Shown here piece by piece: positions 46,827 to 54,977 of a stretch of 64,000 nucleotides of DNA. A program made the position numbers and the translations under genes. The notes under the pieces were generated by a model. It ran no database searches. It saw nothing but the letters and a program-made list of their open reading frames with translations, and was not told the origin of the DNA. How positions within the stretch are numbered: the first letter of the stretch is position 1; the number at the start of each line of letters is the position of its first letter. Source of the DNA: Nocardioides sp. zg-1228 (GTDB lineage: Bacteria > Actinomycetota > Actinomycetes > Propionibacteriales > Nocardioidaceae); the NCBI RefSeq assembly GCF_017086465.1, contig NZ_CP070961.1:682001-746000 (forward strand), in the 5' to 3' direction.

Positions 46827-47732
46827 ATGTTTTTGCTGCCCCCGCTCCACCACGTCCTCGTCCGCCTGAGTGCCCTGGCCGCCACCGTCGTCCTGCTGGT
46901 CGCCGGGTCGATGATCGCCGGCTCCCCGGCGCAGGCACTCGAGGAGGCACGGCCACAGGCCGCCGACCGGGTCCCGGCCGGCCGCTTCAGCATGGCCACG
47001 CTCAACCTGAAGAAGGGCATGAAGGTCCGTGGCATGCGCCACGACATCGGCCGGGTGATGCAGAGCGGCGCCTCCGTGATCGGGTTCCAGGAGCGCCTCG
47101 CCAGCCGCCCCGCGCTGCGGGCGAGCCTGCCGAAGTCGTGGACGTTGCTCATGCCCAGCGGACCCACGGGCACCGACGACAACCCGATCGCCTTCGACAA
47201 GGACGTCTGGAAGCTGCAGCGCACCCGGTCCGCCCTCCTGACCGGCACCACCTGGCGGCGCCCGCAGACCGGGCGGACGGCGCACGACCAGTACGGCGTC
47301 GTGGCGGTGCTCCGCCACCGCGTCAACGGCCACGTCGTCCGTGCCGTGAGCTTCCACCTGCCCAACCACCTCCACAACCGCCGCACCGGCGGGCCCAACT
47401 ACGCCAACCGCGCCGGCGTCGAGGCCATGTGGCGGATGGCGGCGCGGGTCCGCGAGCTGAAGCAGGACGCGCCCGAGCCGCACCAGTTCGTGGCGCTGTG
47501 CGACTGCAACGTCACCGACAACCGCGACACCACCGACGACCTCGTCAAGGGGCGGATCACCAGGCCGCTGCGCCTCGAGACCAACTACAGCGCCACCGGC
47601 CGCACGGGGTCGGGCATCGACTACGTGATGGCCGAGCGCAGGGCGGACTTCCGGATCGACTCCTCCCGGACCTACCGTCACCTGGTCACCGACCACCCGG
47701 GCATCGTCGCCACGTTCACGCGCGCGCGCTGA
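46827..47732 (+). CDS. secreted endonuclease/exonuclease/phosphatase-family protein
   Basis: 301 residues. A signal peptide (VRLSALAATVVLLVAGSMIAG, cut near SPAQA) precedes an EEP domain: FSMATLNLKKGM with the Asn, VIGFQERL with the metal Glu, VSFHLPNHLH, ALCDCNVTDNRD (in place of GDFN) and VTDHPGIVA at the end with the catalytic DH pair. It would cut DNA, RNA or phospholipid outside the cell. ATG 46827 has TACTCT 7 nt upstream (leaderless). It is the last gene before the accessory island. Confidence 0.82.
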   Translation: MFLLPPLHHVLVRLSALAATVVLLVAGSMIAGSPAQALEEARPQAADRVPAGRFSMATLNLKKGMKVRGMRHDIGRVMQSGASVIGFQERLASRPALRASLPKSWTLLMPSGPTGTDDNPIAFDKDVWKLQRTRSALLTGTTWRRPQTGRTAHDQYGVVAVLRHRVNGHVVRAVSFHLPNHLHNRRTGGPNYANRAGVEAMWRMAARVRELKQDAPEPHQFVALCDCNVTDNRDTTDDLVKGRITRPLRLETNYSATGRTGSGIDYVMAERRADFRIDSSRTYRHLVTDHPGIVATFTRAR

Positions 47733-47761
47733 GGCCCGTCGGCGCGGGCGTCGCACGACGA

Positions 47762-48030
47762 CTACGGGCCGACGCCCACTCCGGCCTCCACCACCCCCTC
47801 GACGTAGCCGGCCGGACGGCCAGGCGACCTGCTCGTCGACCCGGCGACCGAGCGCCAGTGCCGCCTCCATGTGTCGCGGCTGTCGCCGACAGCGACGTGA
47901 TCGACGCTCGGGAGACGCTCGCCGACGGCGCGTGCCAGCCGAACGCCCTGCGGGGACAGGTGCGGGCCGGTCTCCGTGGTCGGGTGCCACTGCGGGTGAG
48001 GGAGTGTCGCGGGACGATCAGGGACGTCAT
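47762..48030 (-). pseudogene. decayed histidine-phosphatase (SixA/phosphoglycerate-mutase-like) gene
   Basis: Three reading frames must be joined to restore the family. MTSLIVPRHS (the RHG/RHA active-site region) is in one frame. PQWHPTTETGPHLSPQGVRL and ARAVGERLPSVDHVAVGDSR are in a second. RHMEAALALGRRVDEQVAWP is in a third, then GYVEGVVEAGVG returns to the second. I infer at least three single-base indels. The active-site arginine-histidine pair is kept but the catalytic segment after it is out of frame, so the product would be non-functional. It sits at the left edge of the island. Confidence 0.65.
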
Positions 48031-48160
48031 CCAGTCGGACTGGACGGCGTCGGAGCGGTCGCGCAGGCGGTCGTCCAGCGAGCACGGCACGGAGGTCGTT
48101 CGGTGCGCTGACTGGGTGTGTCCCTCGCTCAGGCGCCTCTGGGACCCGTATGCCGTAGCC

Positions 48161-48331
48161 CTACATCATGCTGATCACATCACCGGCGACCGCGATGTCC
48201 AGACCGTGTGAGTCCTCGCCAGAGGGTGTGGCTTTGTCCGCACCCGATGGACTCTCCGCAGCAAAGTACGCACCATCCGGGTAGTCCCCGAGGTACTTCG
48301 GGTGGGAGGCATCATCGTCGCTGCTACGCAC
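48161..48331 (-). CDS. possible 56-residue protein of unknown function
   Basis: GTG 48331 follows GAGGTGAG by 8 nt. The product begins VRSSDDDASHPKYLGDYPDG and ends in VAGDVISMM. It is acidic, with no signal peptide or known motif. It could also be the remnant tail of a larger gene, as the upstream frame has a stop. The rest of the gap 48031-48374 shows nothing else I can support. Confidence 0.3.
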   Translation of the reverse strand: MRSSDDDASHPKYLGDYPDGAYFAAESPSGADKATPSGEDSHGLDIAVAGDVISMM

Positions 48332-48374
48332 TGACCCATCTCACCTCGGCACGGCTTCCGGATCTCGGTGCGGG

Positions 48375-49581
48375 CTCAGGCGGTCAATGCAACACCTCGG
48401 CTAGTGCTTGCGATGGTGTCTTGAACCCGAGGGTCTGTCGAGGTCTGTCGTTGAGCTCGAGTGCGATGGCGTCGAGGTCGACTTGGGTGAGGGTCTTGAA
48501 GTCGACCCGCCGCGGCAGGTACTGACGTAGAAGGCCGTTGGTGTTCTCGTTGCTCCCGCGCTGCCACGGTGACTTGGGGTCACAGAAGTAGACCTGGATC
48601 CCGGTCTCGTTGGTGAAGCGTTTGTGCTCGGCCATCTCGTGGCCCTGGTCCCAGGTCAGCGACTTGGCCAGCTGTGCAGGTAGGTGCGCGACGGCGGCGG
48701 CCAGGGCGTCAGCGACGACGTCGGCCTTGTGGCTGCCGCCGGGTAGTCCGACGAGCAGCAGGTAGCGAGTAGAGCGTTCGACCAAGGTGGCCACTGGGCT
48801 CATCTGCTTGCCGAAGACCAGGTCGCCCTCCCAGTGTCCGGGCACCGCACGGTCCTCGGCTTCAGCGGGACGCTCACTGATGTTCACGATCCCCGGCCGC
48901 CCGCCTCGACCGTCGGGGAGCCGGACCCCGTGCACGCGTCGGATCACCCGACCGGTGCGCAGGTAGGCGGTCAGCTCCTTGCGCAGCGCACCGCGTGACT
49001 GCACGAACAGCGTGCGGTAGATGCTCTCGTGCGACACGTGCATCTCCGGGTCTTCGGGATAGGTGAGCTTGAGCCAGCCGGCGATCTGCTGGGGCGACCA
49101 TCGTCGCTGAAGCTTCGCGGCCACGATGCCAGCCAGCACCGGGTTGGTGGCTAGCTTGCATGCCTTGGGTCGGGTCGCCCTGGCCCAGGCGTGCTGGTCC
49201 GCGGACGCGGCCCGGTAGCCACGCCGGCCGCCGTTGCTCGCGACCTCACGGCTGATCGTCGACGGCGAGCGACCCAACCCGGCCGCGATCGCCCGCAACG
49301 ACAAGTCGGCGGCCAGGCCGCGGGAGATCTCCTCACGCTCCTCGAAGCCCAACCGGCCTGCTGAGCGGTGACGTGGGTCAGGTCTGATCCCGCCGCAACG
49401 CAGCAAGTAGGCCCGCACCGTGCTCGTCGACAATCCCAACGATCGCGCGGTCGGCTTCACCGCGTGCCCAGCACGCATCCGCGACCAGATCTCATCAATG
49501 TCTGCTGGCGACAACCTCTGATAGTTCTGACGCGCCATCGCGACCTCCTCGACTTAAGGAGTGTTGCGCTGACCGGTTGAG
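48375..49581. mobile_element. IS30-family insertion sequence, about 1.2 kb
   Basis: Terminal inverted repeats can be aligned. The left end begins CTCAGGCGGTCAATGCAACA (48375 on), and the right end read inward from 49581 begins CTCAACCGGTCAGCGCAACA; 18 of 24 positions match. The single transposase gene fills the element. Its stop codon lies within the left repeat. No convincing target-site duplication is seen in the two or three bases at each edge, which suggests an old insertion or later rearrangement. Confidence 0.85.
48384..49538 (-). CDS. IS30-family transposase
   Basis: 384 residues, intact. The N-terminal helix-turn-helix includes AVKPTARSLGLSTSTVRAYL and SLRAIAAGLGRSPSTISREV (the IS30 'ISREI' motif). 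The DDE domain shows VPGHWEGDLVFG (first Asp), LTWDQGHEMAEHK (second Asp) and CDPKSPWQRGSNENTNGLLR (Glu in the final motif). All catalytic residues are present, so it could be active. ATG 49538 lies about 45 bp inside the right inverted repeat. Confidence 0.95.
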   Translation of the reverse strand: MARQNYQRLSPADIDEIWSRMRAGHAVKPTARSLGLSTSTVRAYLLRCGGIRPDPRHRSAGRLGFEEREEISRGLAADLSLRAIAAGLGRSPSTISREVASNGGRRGYRAASADQHAWARATRPKACKLATNPVLAGIVAAKLQRRWSPQQIAGWLKLTYPEDPEMHVSHESIYRTLFVQSRGALRKELTAYLRTGRVIRRVHGVRLPDGRGGRPGIVNISERPAEAEDRAVPGHWEGDLVFGKQMSPVATLVERSTRYLLLVGLPGGSHKADVVADALAAAVAHLPAQLAKSLTWDQGHEMAEHKRFTNETGIQVYFCDPKSPWQRGSNENTNGLLRQYLPRRVDFKTLTQVDLDAIALELNDRPRQTLGFKTPSQALAEVLH

Positions 49582-49677
49582 AACGCCGGCTGATACGCGC
49601 ACTGCGCGCGGCGGCACCTGCGGCCGCTTCGATGGATCGAGCGTCGTTGAGAGGTGTCCGAGCGCTATGGTCGCCGC

Positions 49678-50268
49678 GTGGTTGCCCCTGCATCCCAGCA
49701 CCAGACACTTCCCTCACTGTCGACAGATCGTCTCGTGCTTCGACCCGTCGAACTCGGGGATCTGGATCTGATGGTCGCCCTGAACTCCGATCCAGCAGTC
49801 ATGACCTACATTCGAGGGCGCGGCGCGACCCCAGATGAAACCGCCGCAGAGTGGCGGCAGCGCCTTGACCACCAAAGCGATGCAGCGCGCGGACTCGGAT
49901 ACTGGGCCGGGTTCCATGCTGGCGTCTTCGTGGGATGGTGGTCGGCGTCGTCATTCGAAGGACGTCCCGAGATCTCTGGCATCGGCTACCGACTGCGAGC
50001 CTCGGGCTGGGGCCGCGGACTTGCCTCGGAGGGCGCCACCGTAATGATCCGACAGGCGTTCGCGTGCCGCGACATTGACCGGGTGTTCGCCTCCACCATG
50101 GCAGCGAATGCCGGGTCGCGCCGCGTGCTGGAGAAGTTGGGGATGACGAAGTACGCGTCGGGTGCGGTGTCTCAGGACAGGCAAGAGATACCTGGCTGGG
50201 AGCACGGCGAGGTGGCCTACGAACTTACCCGCGCCAAGTGGTCGCGTCCCACACTGGATAGGAACTAA
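49678..50268 (+). CDS. GNAT-family N-acetyltransferase (RimJ/RimL-like)
   Basis: 196 residues from GTG 49678. The family layout is STDRLVLRPVELGDLDLMVALN, then GIGYRLRASGWGRGLASEGATVMIRQAF (acetyl-CoA loop, R-x-x-G-x-G/A form) and ANAGSRRVLEKLGMTKY. The target (protein N-terminus, antibiotic or other amine) is unknown. TATGGT lies 6 nt before GTG 49678, so I prefer it over GTG 49654. Base composition is less GC-rich than the flanking core genes. It is the first module of the island after the IS. Confidence 0.87.
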   Translation: MVAPASQHQTLPSLSTDRLVLRPVELGDLDLMVALNSDPAVMTYIRGRGATPDETAAEWRQRLDHQSDAARGLGYWAGFHAGVFVGWWSASSFEGRPEISGIGYRLRASGWGRGLASEGATVMIRQAFACRDIDRVFASTMAANAGSRRVLEKLGMTKYASGAVSQDRQEIPGWEHGEVAYELTRAKWSRPTLDRN

Positions 50269-50317
50269 TCGTCCGTTGTCGCACGGCCTGTCATCGGCAT
50301 GGCGGACGCACGAGTCG

Positions 50318-50388
50318 CGGCAGATCCGGGCGAGCATAGCCGCCCTCAAGGCGGCAGATCCGGGCGAGCGTAGCCGCCCTCAAGGCGG
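50318..50388. repeat. dispersed island repeat, tandem copy pair (34-bp period)
   Basis: Two tandem copies with CGGCAGATCCGGGCGAGC at 50318 and 50352, each continuing TAGCCGCCCTCAAGGCGG, whose CCGCC/GGCGG ends pair as a small hairpin. Related CGGCAGAT cores (continuing CCGG or GAGTGC) occur at 50836, 51508, 52224, 52242, 53454, 53954, 54978, 55014 and 55348. All of these lie between genes of the island. Confidence 0.88.
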
Positions 50389-50420
50389 CCTGTGCGGGAC
50401 GCCCCTCGACGTCGTGCCTG

Positions 50421-50770
50421 TCAATCGCCTTGTGCCCAAGCGGCGACCGGCAAGGACAGGTACACCCAACCTCTTTCGTCCCGCTGGCTTTGACCACCGC
50501 GTCGCAGAGCCGGTCACACCGCTCCTGACGTGTCTCGGCACGACTTGCGAACCACTTCGACCCAACCTCGATGACGACGTCCAGCCCGCCGGAATCGAAG
50601 GGGCCTCGTTGGCGGAATCGGACGTCCACGTCACCTGGCTGCAGCATGCCGCCGTACGGCTCCTCAGGACAATCAACAGCGAGTGAGACCGCGTGCGGGA
50701 GAGCCTCGGCGAGGGCCCGCAACTGTGCGGTGGCGATCAAAGGGTCGTGGGTGACCTCGGCGATGGGCAT
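50421..50770 (-). pseudogene. frameshifted tautomerase-like hypothetical gene
   Basis: From ATG 50770 the frame reads MPIAEVTHDPLIATAQLRAL, VDVRFRQRGPFDSGGLDVVI and CDRLCDAVVKASGTKEV. One base later the next frame continues WVYLSLPVAAWAQGD and stops at 50421, before the repeat. Restoring one deleted base near 50465 gives a ~116-residue protein. Without it the frame runs on through the repeat and gains about 45 unrelated residues. The helix pattern resembles 4-oxalocrotonate-tautomerase-type proteins, but this is a weak call. TAGCGT sits 6 nt before the ATG (leaderless). Confidence 0.6.
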
Positions 50771-50835
50771 GGGGTGACGCTAGTTCCCCACATGGACGGG
50801 TGCGTCCTCTCGCGGCAGTTCCCGCGCACTATCAG

Positions 50836-50850
50836 CGGCAGATGAGTGCG
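50836..50850. repeat. dispersed island repeat, GAGTGC variant
   Basis: CGGCAGATGAGTGCG lies between the tautomerase-like pseudogene and the DinB gene. The same 15-mer occurs at 52242 and nearly at 53954. Confidence 0.8.
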
Positions 50851-50890
50851 TTGCCGTCTCGTCCCAAGAGACGACGCGCGTGAGGCTGAC

Positions 50891-51451
50891 CTACTGCCCG
50901 ACTCGGCCGTCGATGCACTCGCGCAGCAGGTCGGCGTGCCCGCAGTGCCGGGCGTACTCCTCGATCCGGTGGACCCACAACTCACGCACCGCGATACCAC
51001 GTTCGCCGATCCGCTCAGCCGGGTCCGGATGTTCGGCCAACGCTAGGTCAGTAGCGGCCTGCTCCCGAGCAAGATCGTCGAGGGCGCCGTCGACCGTCGT
51101 CTGCTCGCCGACGGCTTGTTCGAAGTCGGCATCACACTCGCCGTACACCTTCGGCGCGGGCTCCCCCGGCACGATCCAGTTGCGCCAGTCCCGTTCCGCC
51201 TCGGCCAGGTGACGCAGGAGTCCAAGCAACGACATGGTCGACGGCGGCACCGAGCGGCGCGCCAACTGCTCGGGACTCAACCCCTCGCACTTCATCAACA
51301 GGGTCAAGCGATAACTGCTCAGGTAGTCCTGCACCGTCGCCAACTCGCCATCCGGGCTGACGCCGTCACTGTAGCGGGGATCATCCGCCGGATCTGCCCA
51401 CATGTCGGGGTAGACGCTCGCCTGACTCCAGCGTTCGGGTACGTCCTTCAT
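50891..51451 (-). CDS. DinB-family protein (DUF664)
   Basis: 186 residues from ATG 51451. The four-helix DinB layout is visible: LATVQDYLSSYRLTLLMKCEGLSPEQLARR, SLLGLLRHLAEAERDWRNWIV with the first metal His, and VRELWVHRIEEYARHCGHADLLRECIDG with the second and third His. Such enzymes are metal-dependent thiol-transferase- or isomerase-like, and the substrate is unknown. A longer frame to 51505 exists, but its first residues come from the island repeat; ATG 51451 matches family N-termini better. Confidence 0.87.
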   Translation of the reverse strand: MKDVPERWSQASVYPDMWADPADDPRYSDGVSPDGELATVQDYLSSYRLTLLMKCEGLSPEQLARRSVPPSTMSLLGLLRHLAEAERDWRNWIVPGEPAPKVYGECDADFEQAVGEQTTVDGALDDLAREQAATDLALAEHPDPAERIGERGIAVRELWVHRIEEYARHCGHADLLRECIDGRVGQ

Positions 51452-51507
51452 CCCGCCATGGTGTTGGCCAGGAGCGCGCGCCGCAAGCGATCCAACCTTC
51501 CGCACAG

Positions 51508-51520
51508 CGGCAGATCCGGG
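51508..51520. repeat. dispersed island repeat copy
   Basis: CGGCAGATCCGGG between the DinB and PGPGW genes. The surrounding gap 51452-51680 has no other recognisable element. Confidence 0.75.
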
Positions 51521-51680
51521 TATCCCGATTCTGGACTTCTACAGGCGGCTGCGCATGTCAGGACAGGGGTACTGAGGAGACGTCTTGCACTCGTGACACG
51601 AGTGCTCAACCAGACCGACACCCACAACCAACAGGCGGGTCGTCGGCCACCTTCGGCGACCACGTGCAGGAGATCACACA

Positions 51681-52154
51681 ATGGCCACTGTTCCCGGCGG
51701 CGATGCCGTCAAGGGCCTCGCCATCCAGGCAGCTGGTTGGATATTGGTCCTGCTGGGACTGGCCGCGCTGGTACTTCCCGGGCCGGGTCTGCTCGCGCTC
51801 TTTGCCGGGATGGCACTCCTTGCGACGCAATACCGGTGGGCCGAACGCCGACTCTCCCCGGTGAAGAATGCCGCGCTGAGAACGGCGGCCGACAGCGTCG
51901 CCTCATGGCCACGCATCTGCGCGTCACTCGTCGGCGTGGTCGCTCTCGTCGCCACTGGCATCGTCTGGGGGTTGCGACCACCCGTTCCGGGCTGGTGGCC
52001 GATAGCCGACCGCTGGTGGCTCCTCGGCGGATGGGGCGCCGGCTCCACCCTCATCTTCTCCGGACTCGTCGCCGGGGCCATGGTCGTGTACTCCTACCTG
52101 AACTTCCGTGGGAGCGGACAGGATGGAGCCTCTAAGGACCAGCTTGGCCCGTGA
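51681..52154 (+). CDS. PGPGW-family membrane protein
   Basis: 157 residues. The signature hydrophobic stretch WILVLLGLAALVLPGPGLLA and LFAGMALLATQYRWAERRL near residues 20-55 matches the PGPGW family. Two more helices follow (about 75-95 and 118-145). The function is unknown; relatives are small inner-membrane proteins. CAGGAG lies 8 nt before ATG 51681. Confidence 0.83.
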   Translation: MATVPGGDAVKGLAIQAAGWILVLLGLAALVLPGPGLLALFAGMALLATQYRWAERRLSPVKNAALRTAADSVASWPRICASLVGVVALVATGIVWGLRPPVPGWWPIADRWWLLGGWGAGSTLIFSGLVAGAMVVYSYLNFRGSGQDGASKDQLGP

Positions 52155-52223
52155 TCCCGGGTTCACCTTCACGACCTTGTGACACCAGAGACGCCGAGGG
52201 CGCGGGAGGTGCGCCGCGCCCAT

Positions 52224-52256
52224 CGGCAGATCTGCGCATCGCGGCAGATGAGTGCG
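52224..52256. repeat. dispersed island repeat, two adjacent variants
   Basis: CGGCAGATCTG (52224) and CGGCAGATGAGTGCG (52242) lie in the 180-bp gap between the PGPGW and S66 genes. Confidence 0.78.
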
Positions 52257-52334
52257 TTCGGCGGACCGCTGCTGCGTCGCGGGACGTCCAAAACTGACAT
52301 GCCACCAAGACGGTGCACCCCCTACCCTTGCGTC

Positions 52335-53378
52335 ATGGAGTTCCTGACGGTGCCGAAGGCTAAACCGGGTGACAAGGTCGCGATCGTGTCGCCGTCGTTC
52401 GCTGCGCCCGCGGTGGCTCCCGCGATCCACGAGCAAGCCATGGAACGCCTGCGGACCGTGACCGGGCTTGAGCCCGTGGAGTACCCGACGACTCGCAGAC
52501 TCGGCGCGACTCCGAGCGATCGCGCGGCGGACATCAATGCGGCGTTCGCGGACCCCAGCATCAGGGCCATCCTCTCGACCCTCGGAGGCGACGACCAGAT
52601 CACCGTGGTTCCGCACCTGCGTCCCGACCTGGCCATCGCCGACCCCAAGCCGTTCTTGGGTTACAGCGACAACACCAACATCCTGAACTGGCTGTGGACC
52701 CACGGCGTACCCGGCTTCCACGGTGGGTCAACACAGGTGCACCTCGGTCCTGGTGCCGGGGTCGACCCCGTTCACGAGCAGTCGTTGCGCGCGGCGTTGC
52801 TGACAGGCGAACAACTGGAGATCGTCGAGCCGGGCGAATCTGAGGACATGGGCATCGACTGGGACGACCCGCGCTCACTCCGCGAGAACGGGGTGCGGGA
52901 ACCGACCGAACCATGGACTTGGGCTGGGCCGCAGCAGACGGTGACCGGTCGCACCTGGGGCGGATGCGTCGAAGTCCTCCAATGGCTCCTTACCGCCGGG
53001 CGCTTCCCTGCCGACTCGACCGTCCTCGACGGCGGCGTGCTGCTCCTAGAGACTTCTGAGGAACTCATCTCTGCGAGGCAGTTCGGGTGGGTCCTGCGTT
53101 CACTTGGCGAGCGCGGAGTCTTGGAGACCGTGCGCGCGGCGGTGGTCGCGCGCCCGCCGACGATGAACTTCGACGTTCAGCCCCCCGCCGACGAACGACA
53201 GAAGATGCGAGACGAGCAGCGGGACGCGGCCGTCAGCATCGTCGGGCGATACAACTCTAAAGCGTGCATCGTTGTCGGTCCCCCGTTCGGTCACACGCGA
53301 CCCCAATGGATCCTGCCCTACGGCGGCACCGTCACGATCGATGGCCACCGCCAGGCGATTCTTGCCGACTACCGCTGA
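52335..53378 (+). CDS. S66-family LD-carboxypeptidase (MccF-like)
   Basis: 347 residues. The catalytic Ser is in PFLGYSDNTNIL near 110, the Glu in LLLETSEELIS near 239 and the His in PPFGHTRPQW near 317, giving the S66 Ser-Glu-His triad. A larger insertion and the sequence VTGRTWGGCVEVLQWLL resemble MccF, the microcin C immunity peptidase, more than the cell-wall LdcA. ATG 52335 has TACCCT 6 nt upstream (leaderless), and the in-frame upstream extension contains the repeat. It may serve peptide detoxification or murein turnover. Confidence 0.9.
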   Translation: MEFLTVPKAKPGDKVAIVSPSFAAPAVAPAIHEQAMERLRTVTGLEPVEYPTTRRLGATPSDRAADINAAFADPSIRAILSTLGGDDQITVVPHLRPDLAIADPKPFLGYSDNTNILNWLWTHGVPGFHGGSTQVHLGPGAGVDPVHEQSLRAALLTGEQLEIVEPGESEDMGIDWDDPRSLRENGVREPTEPWTWAGPQQTVTGRTWGGCVEVLQWLLTAGRFPADSTVLDGGVLLLETSEELISARQFGWVLRSLGERGVLETVRAAVVARPPTMNFDVQPPADERQKMRDEQRDAAVSIVGRYNSKACIVVGPPFGHTRPQWILPYGGTVTIDGHRQAILADYR

Positions 53379-53453
53379 TAACCAGTAGAACGGCGGGGCG
53401 ATGTCGAGCGCCTCATCAGCAGGCCGAGCCGTCATCGTGCGTGGCTCGCTCAT

Positions 53454-53465
53454 CGGCAGATCCGG
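53454..53465. repeat. dispersed island repeat copy
   Basis: CGGCAGATCCGG, with CTCAT just before, in the gap between the convergent S66 gene and the next minus-strand gene. Confidence 0.75.
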
Positions 53466-53536
53466 TCGAGCGCCCTCGGCGAACCCGGCGGGACCACCGC
53501 CTTGATCTGGCCCTCGCGTACGAGTGGCCGCCTCCG

Positions 53537-53860
53537 CTAGAGCGCTTGAAGCACCGTCTCTACGTTGCGTCTGTTCTTTCCCCAGTCAGCCGACGTCGTG
53601 CGCAGTCTTGATCGCGATTCAACGCGAACCAAGGTGCCCTCCTCGCGCGCCAGTGCCGTCACGCGCACCACCTCACCCCACGACTTGAACGTGATGCCGA
53701 CGGTCACCTCGAATGCGTCATCTGTGACGGACCGAAGGCCAGCGCGAGGAATGCGCACAGCGGCCTCGCGTGCCCGCGCAAGAGCCGCCTCAGGCGGGCC
53801 TGAGAACTGGGCTTCTGCGTGCGCGCGAATACCCATGTGAACCTCGACCGCGACCGTCAT
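53537..53860 (-). CDS. small hypothetical protein, possibly a stress-related alpha/beta domain
   Basis: 107 residues. The sequence has a regular strand/helix rhythm: AALARAREAAVRIPRAGLRS, DDAFEVTVGITFKSWGEVVR, GTLVRVESRSRLRTTSADWG. The pattern of an amphipathic helix followed by beta strands and a 'RVESRSR' strand recalls polyketide-cyclase-like or DUF1499-like folds, but I cannot assign a family. TACCCT is 6 nt before ATG 53860 (leaderless), which supports a real gene. Confidence 0.7.
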   Translation of the reverse strand: MTVAVEVHMGIRAHAEAQFSGPPEAALARAREAAVRIPRAGLRSVTDDAFEVTVGITFKSWGEVVRVTALAREEGTLVRVESRSRLRTTSADWGKNRRNVETVLQAL

Positions 53861-53953
53861 CTTGCGAGGGTACTGCGAGTTGAAGTCCCACTGTCGCGCC
53901 TAGATGCACGCTGATCTGCGCCGAAGCAGGCTGCCAACGCCGCGTCCGCTCAT

Positions 53954-53969
53954 CGGCAGATGAGTGCAC
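53954..53969. repeat. dispersed island repeat, GAGTGC variant
   Basis: CGGCAGATGAGTGCAC between the small hypothetical gene and the frameshifted gene. CTCAT precedes it, as in the copy at 53454. Confidence 0.75.
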
Positions 53970-54013
53970 TGGCCGCGGCATGTCCGGGCGTTCAGAGGTC
54001 GTCGTCAGACCAG

Positions 54014-54383
54014 TCAGCGAGTCGGCTGATGACGCGACTCGATCCCGATGACCTCGGCAAGTTCGTCCCAGTCGTTGGGGCTCATGACGATCTCAACGGT
54101 GCGCCTCGTGCCTGAACCGTCCACGTAGGAGACCTCGATGCCCCCGGGCCCCTGCCTTCTCGGTCAGTGACGACCCATTGCCCGCCGGGCTCTGGAGTGA
54201 AGTCGTCGGGCGGCAGATCCCTGGTGGCGGAGGCGATCAACTCGACGCCTGAGTCGCACACGAGGTACGGCGTGTTGGCGGGGAGAGCGAGTAACCGCCT
54301 TCTGATGCGGTCAGGCGCTCCCGCGGGGACGCCCACGTCTCCAGCGACGCCAGTAGTCGGTCCCATGCGGGCACGTAGTTCAT
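54014..54383 (-). pseudogene. hypothetical gene broken by two single-base deletions
   Basis: Frame one (ATG 54383) gives MNYVPAWDRLLASLETWASP and on to about residue 25. Frame two gives RIRRRLLALPANTPYLVCDS, GVELIASATRDLPPDDFTPE and WVVTDREGRGPG. Frame three gives IEVSYVDGSGTRRTVEIVMS, PNDWDELAEVIGIESRHQPT and stops at 54014. Both shifts are in the same direction, near 54308 and near 54141-54146 (a CCCCC/GGG run). Restoring two bases yields a ~123-residue protein. No family is recognised. The ATG has GGAGGA 1-6 nt upstream. Confidence 0.65.
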
Positions 54384-54520
54384 GTCCTCCGCATCTCAAG
54401 CCGAACCGAGTCACCTGTGCTCTTGCCCCAGCAGGTGCGAGGCGGACATCCCAGCATCGGGGCGCTTTCAGGCGGTTGGAGCTGCGCCGGCAGGTGGCGG
54501 AGTGACGTGTGGTCGATCCC

Positions 54521-54919
54521 TCAGGCCGGGTGCTCGCTGTCCGCTGCGGTCGCCTCCCAGGCATGCCCGTCCGGGTCGGTAACGACGGCTGTGTATCCCC
54601 AGGGTCTGGCTTCGGGGGCTGAGATGGATGTTGCCCCGACAGCGACCGCCGTTCGGTGCCAGGAATCGACGTCGGAAGGGTCTGTCAGCTCGAGACTGAG
54701 AATGCACTCACTCGCGGTAGGTGGGCTGATTGGCCGACCGTTGAGGACGTAGCGAAAGCCGTCAGTCGGAACCAGAATGACAGCGAATCCCTGGACGTCG
54801 ATGACCAGCGGCTCGGGCACCCCATCGTCGGCTGTTGTGCCGGGAGTGTCCAGGCCGAGGTCACGGTAGAACCGGTACGACCGCTCGCGGTCGGCGATGG
54901 GTAGAGCGATGGACTTCAT
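54521..54919 (-). CDS. VOC-family (glyoxalase/bleomycin-resistance-like) protein
   Basis: 132 residues from ATG 54919. The paired beta-alpha-beta-beta-beta layout is visible: SIALPIADRERSYRFYRDLG, PLVIDVQGFAVILVPTDGFR, CILSLELTDPSDVDSWHRTA and YTAVVTDPDGHAWEATAAD with the terminal metal-type His/Glu. The substrate is unknown. ATG 54919 fits the family start; the frame is open to 54940. The 137-bp gap upstream of its 3' end (54384-54520) shows nothing recognisable. Confidence 0.86.
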   Translation of the reverse strand: MKSIALPIADRERSYRFYRDLGLDTPGTTADDGVPEPLVIDVQGFAVILVPTDGFRYVLNGRPISPPTASECILSLELTDPSDVDSWHRTAVAVGATSISAPEARPWGYTAVVTDPDGHAWEATAADSEHPA

Positions 54920-54977
54920 GGCATGAGTGTGGCTGAGCACCCGCGCGTCCGACTAGCGCCGGAGTGACGCACTCGTC

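Noticed and set aside
49654..49677. Upstream start of the GNAT protein at GTG 49654
   Set aside because: The -10-like TATGGT lies inside this stretch, 6 nt before GTG 49678, which would be the transcript start.
50291..50420. C-terminal extension of the tautomerase-like protein
   Set aside because: It is translated from the dispersed repeat after a frameshift.
54014..54383. Programmed ribosomal frameshifting
   Set aside because: Two shifts in a small gene without a slippery heptamer or downstream structure; simple base loss explains it better.
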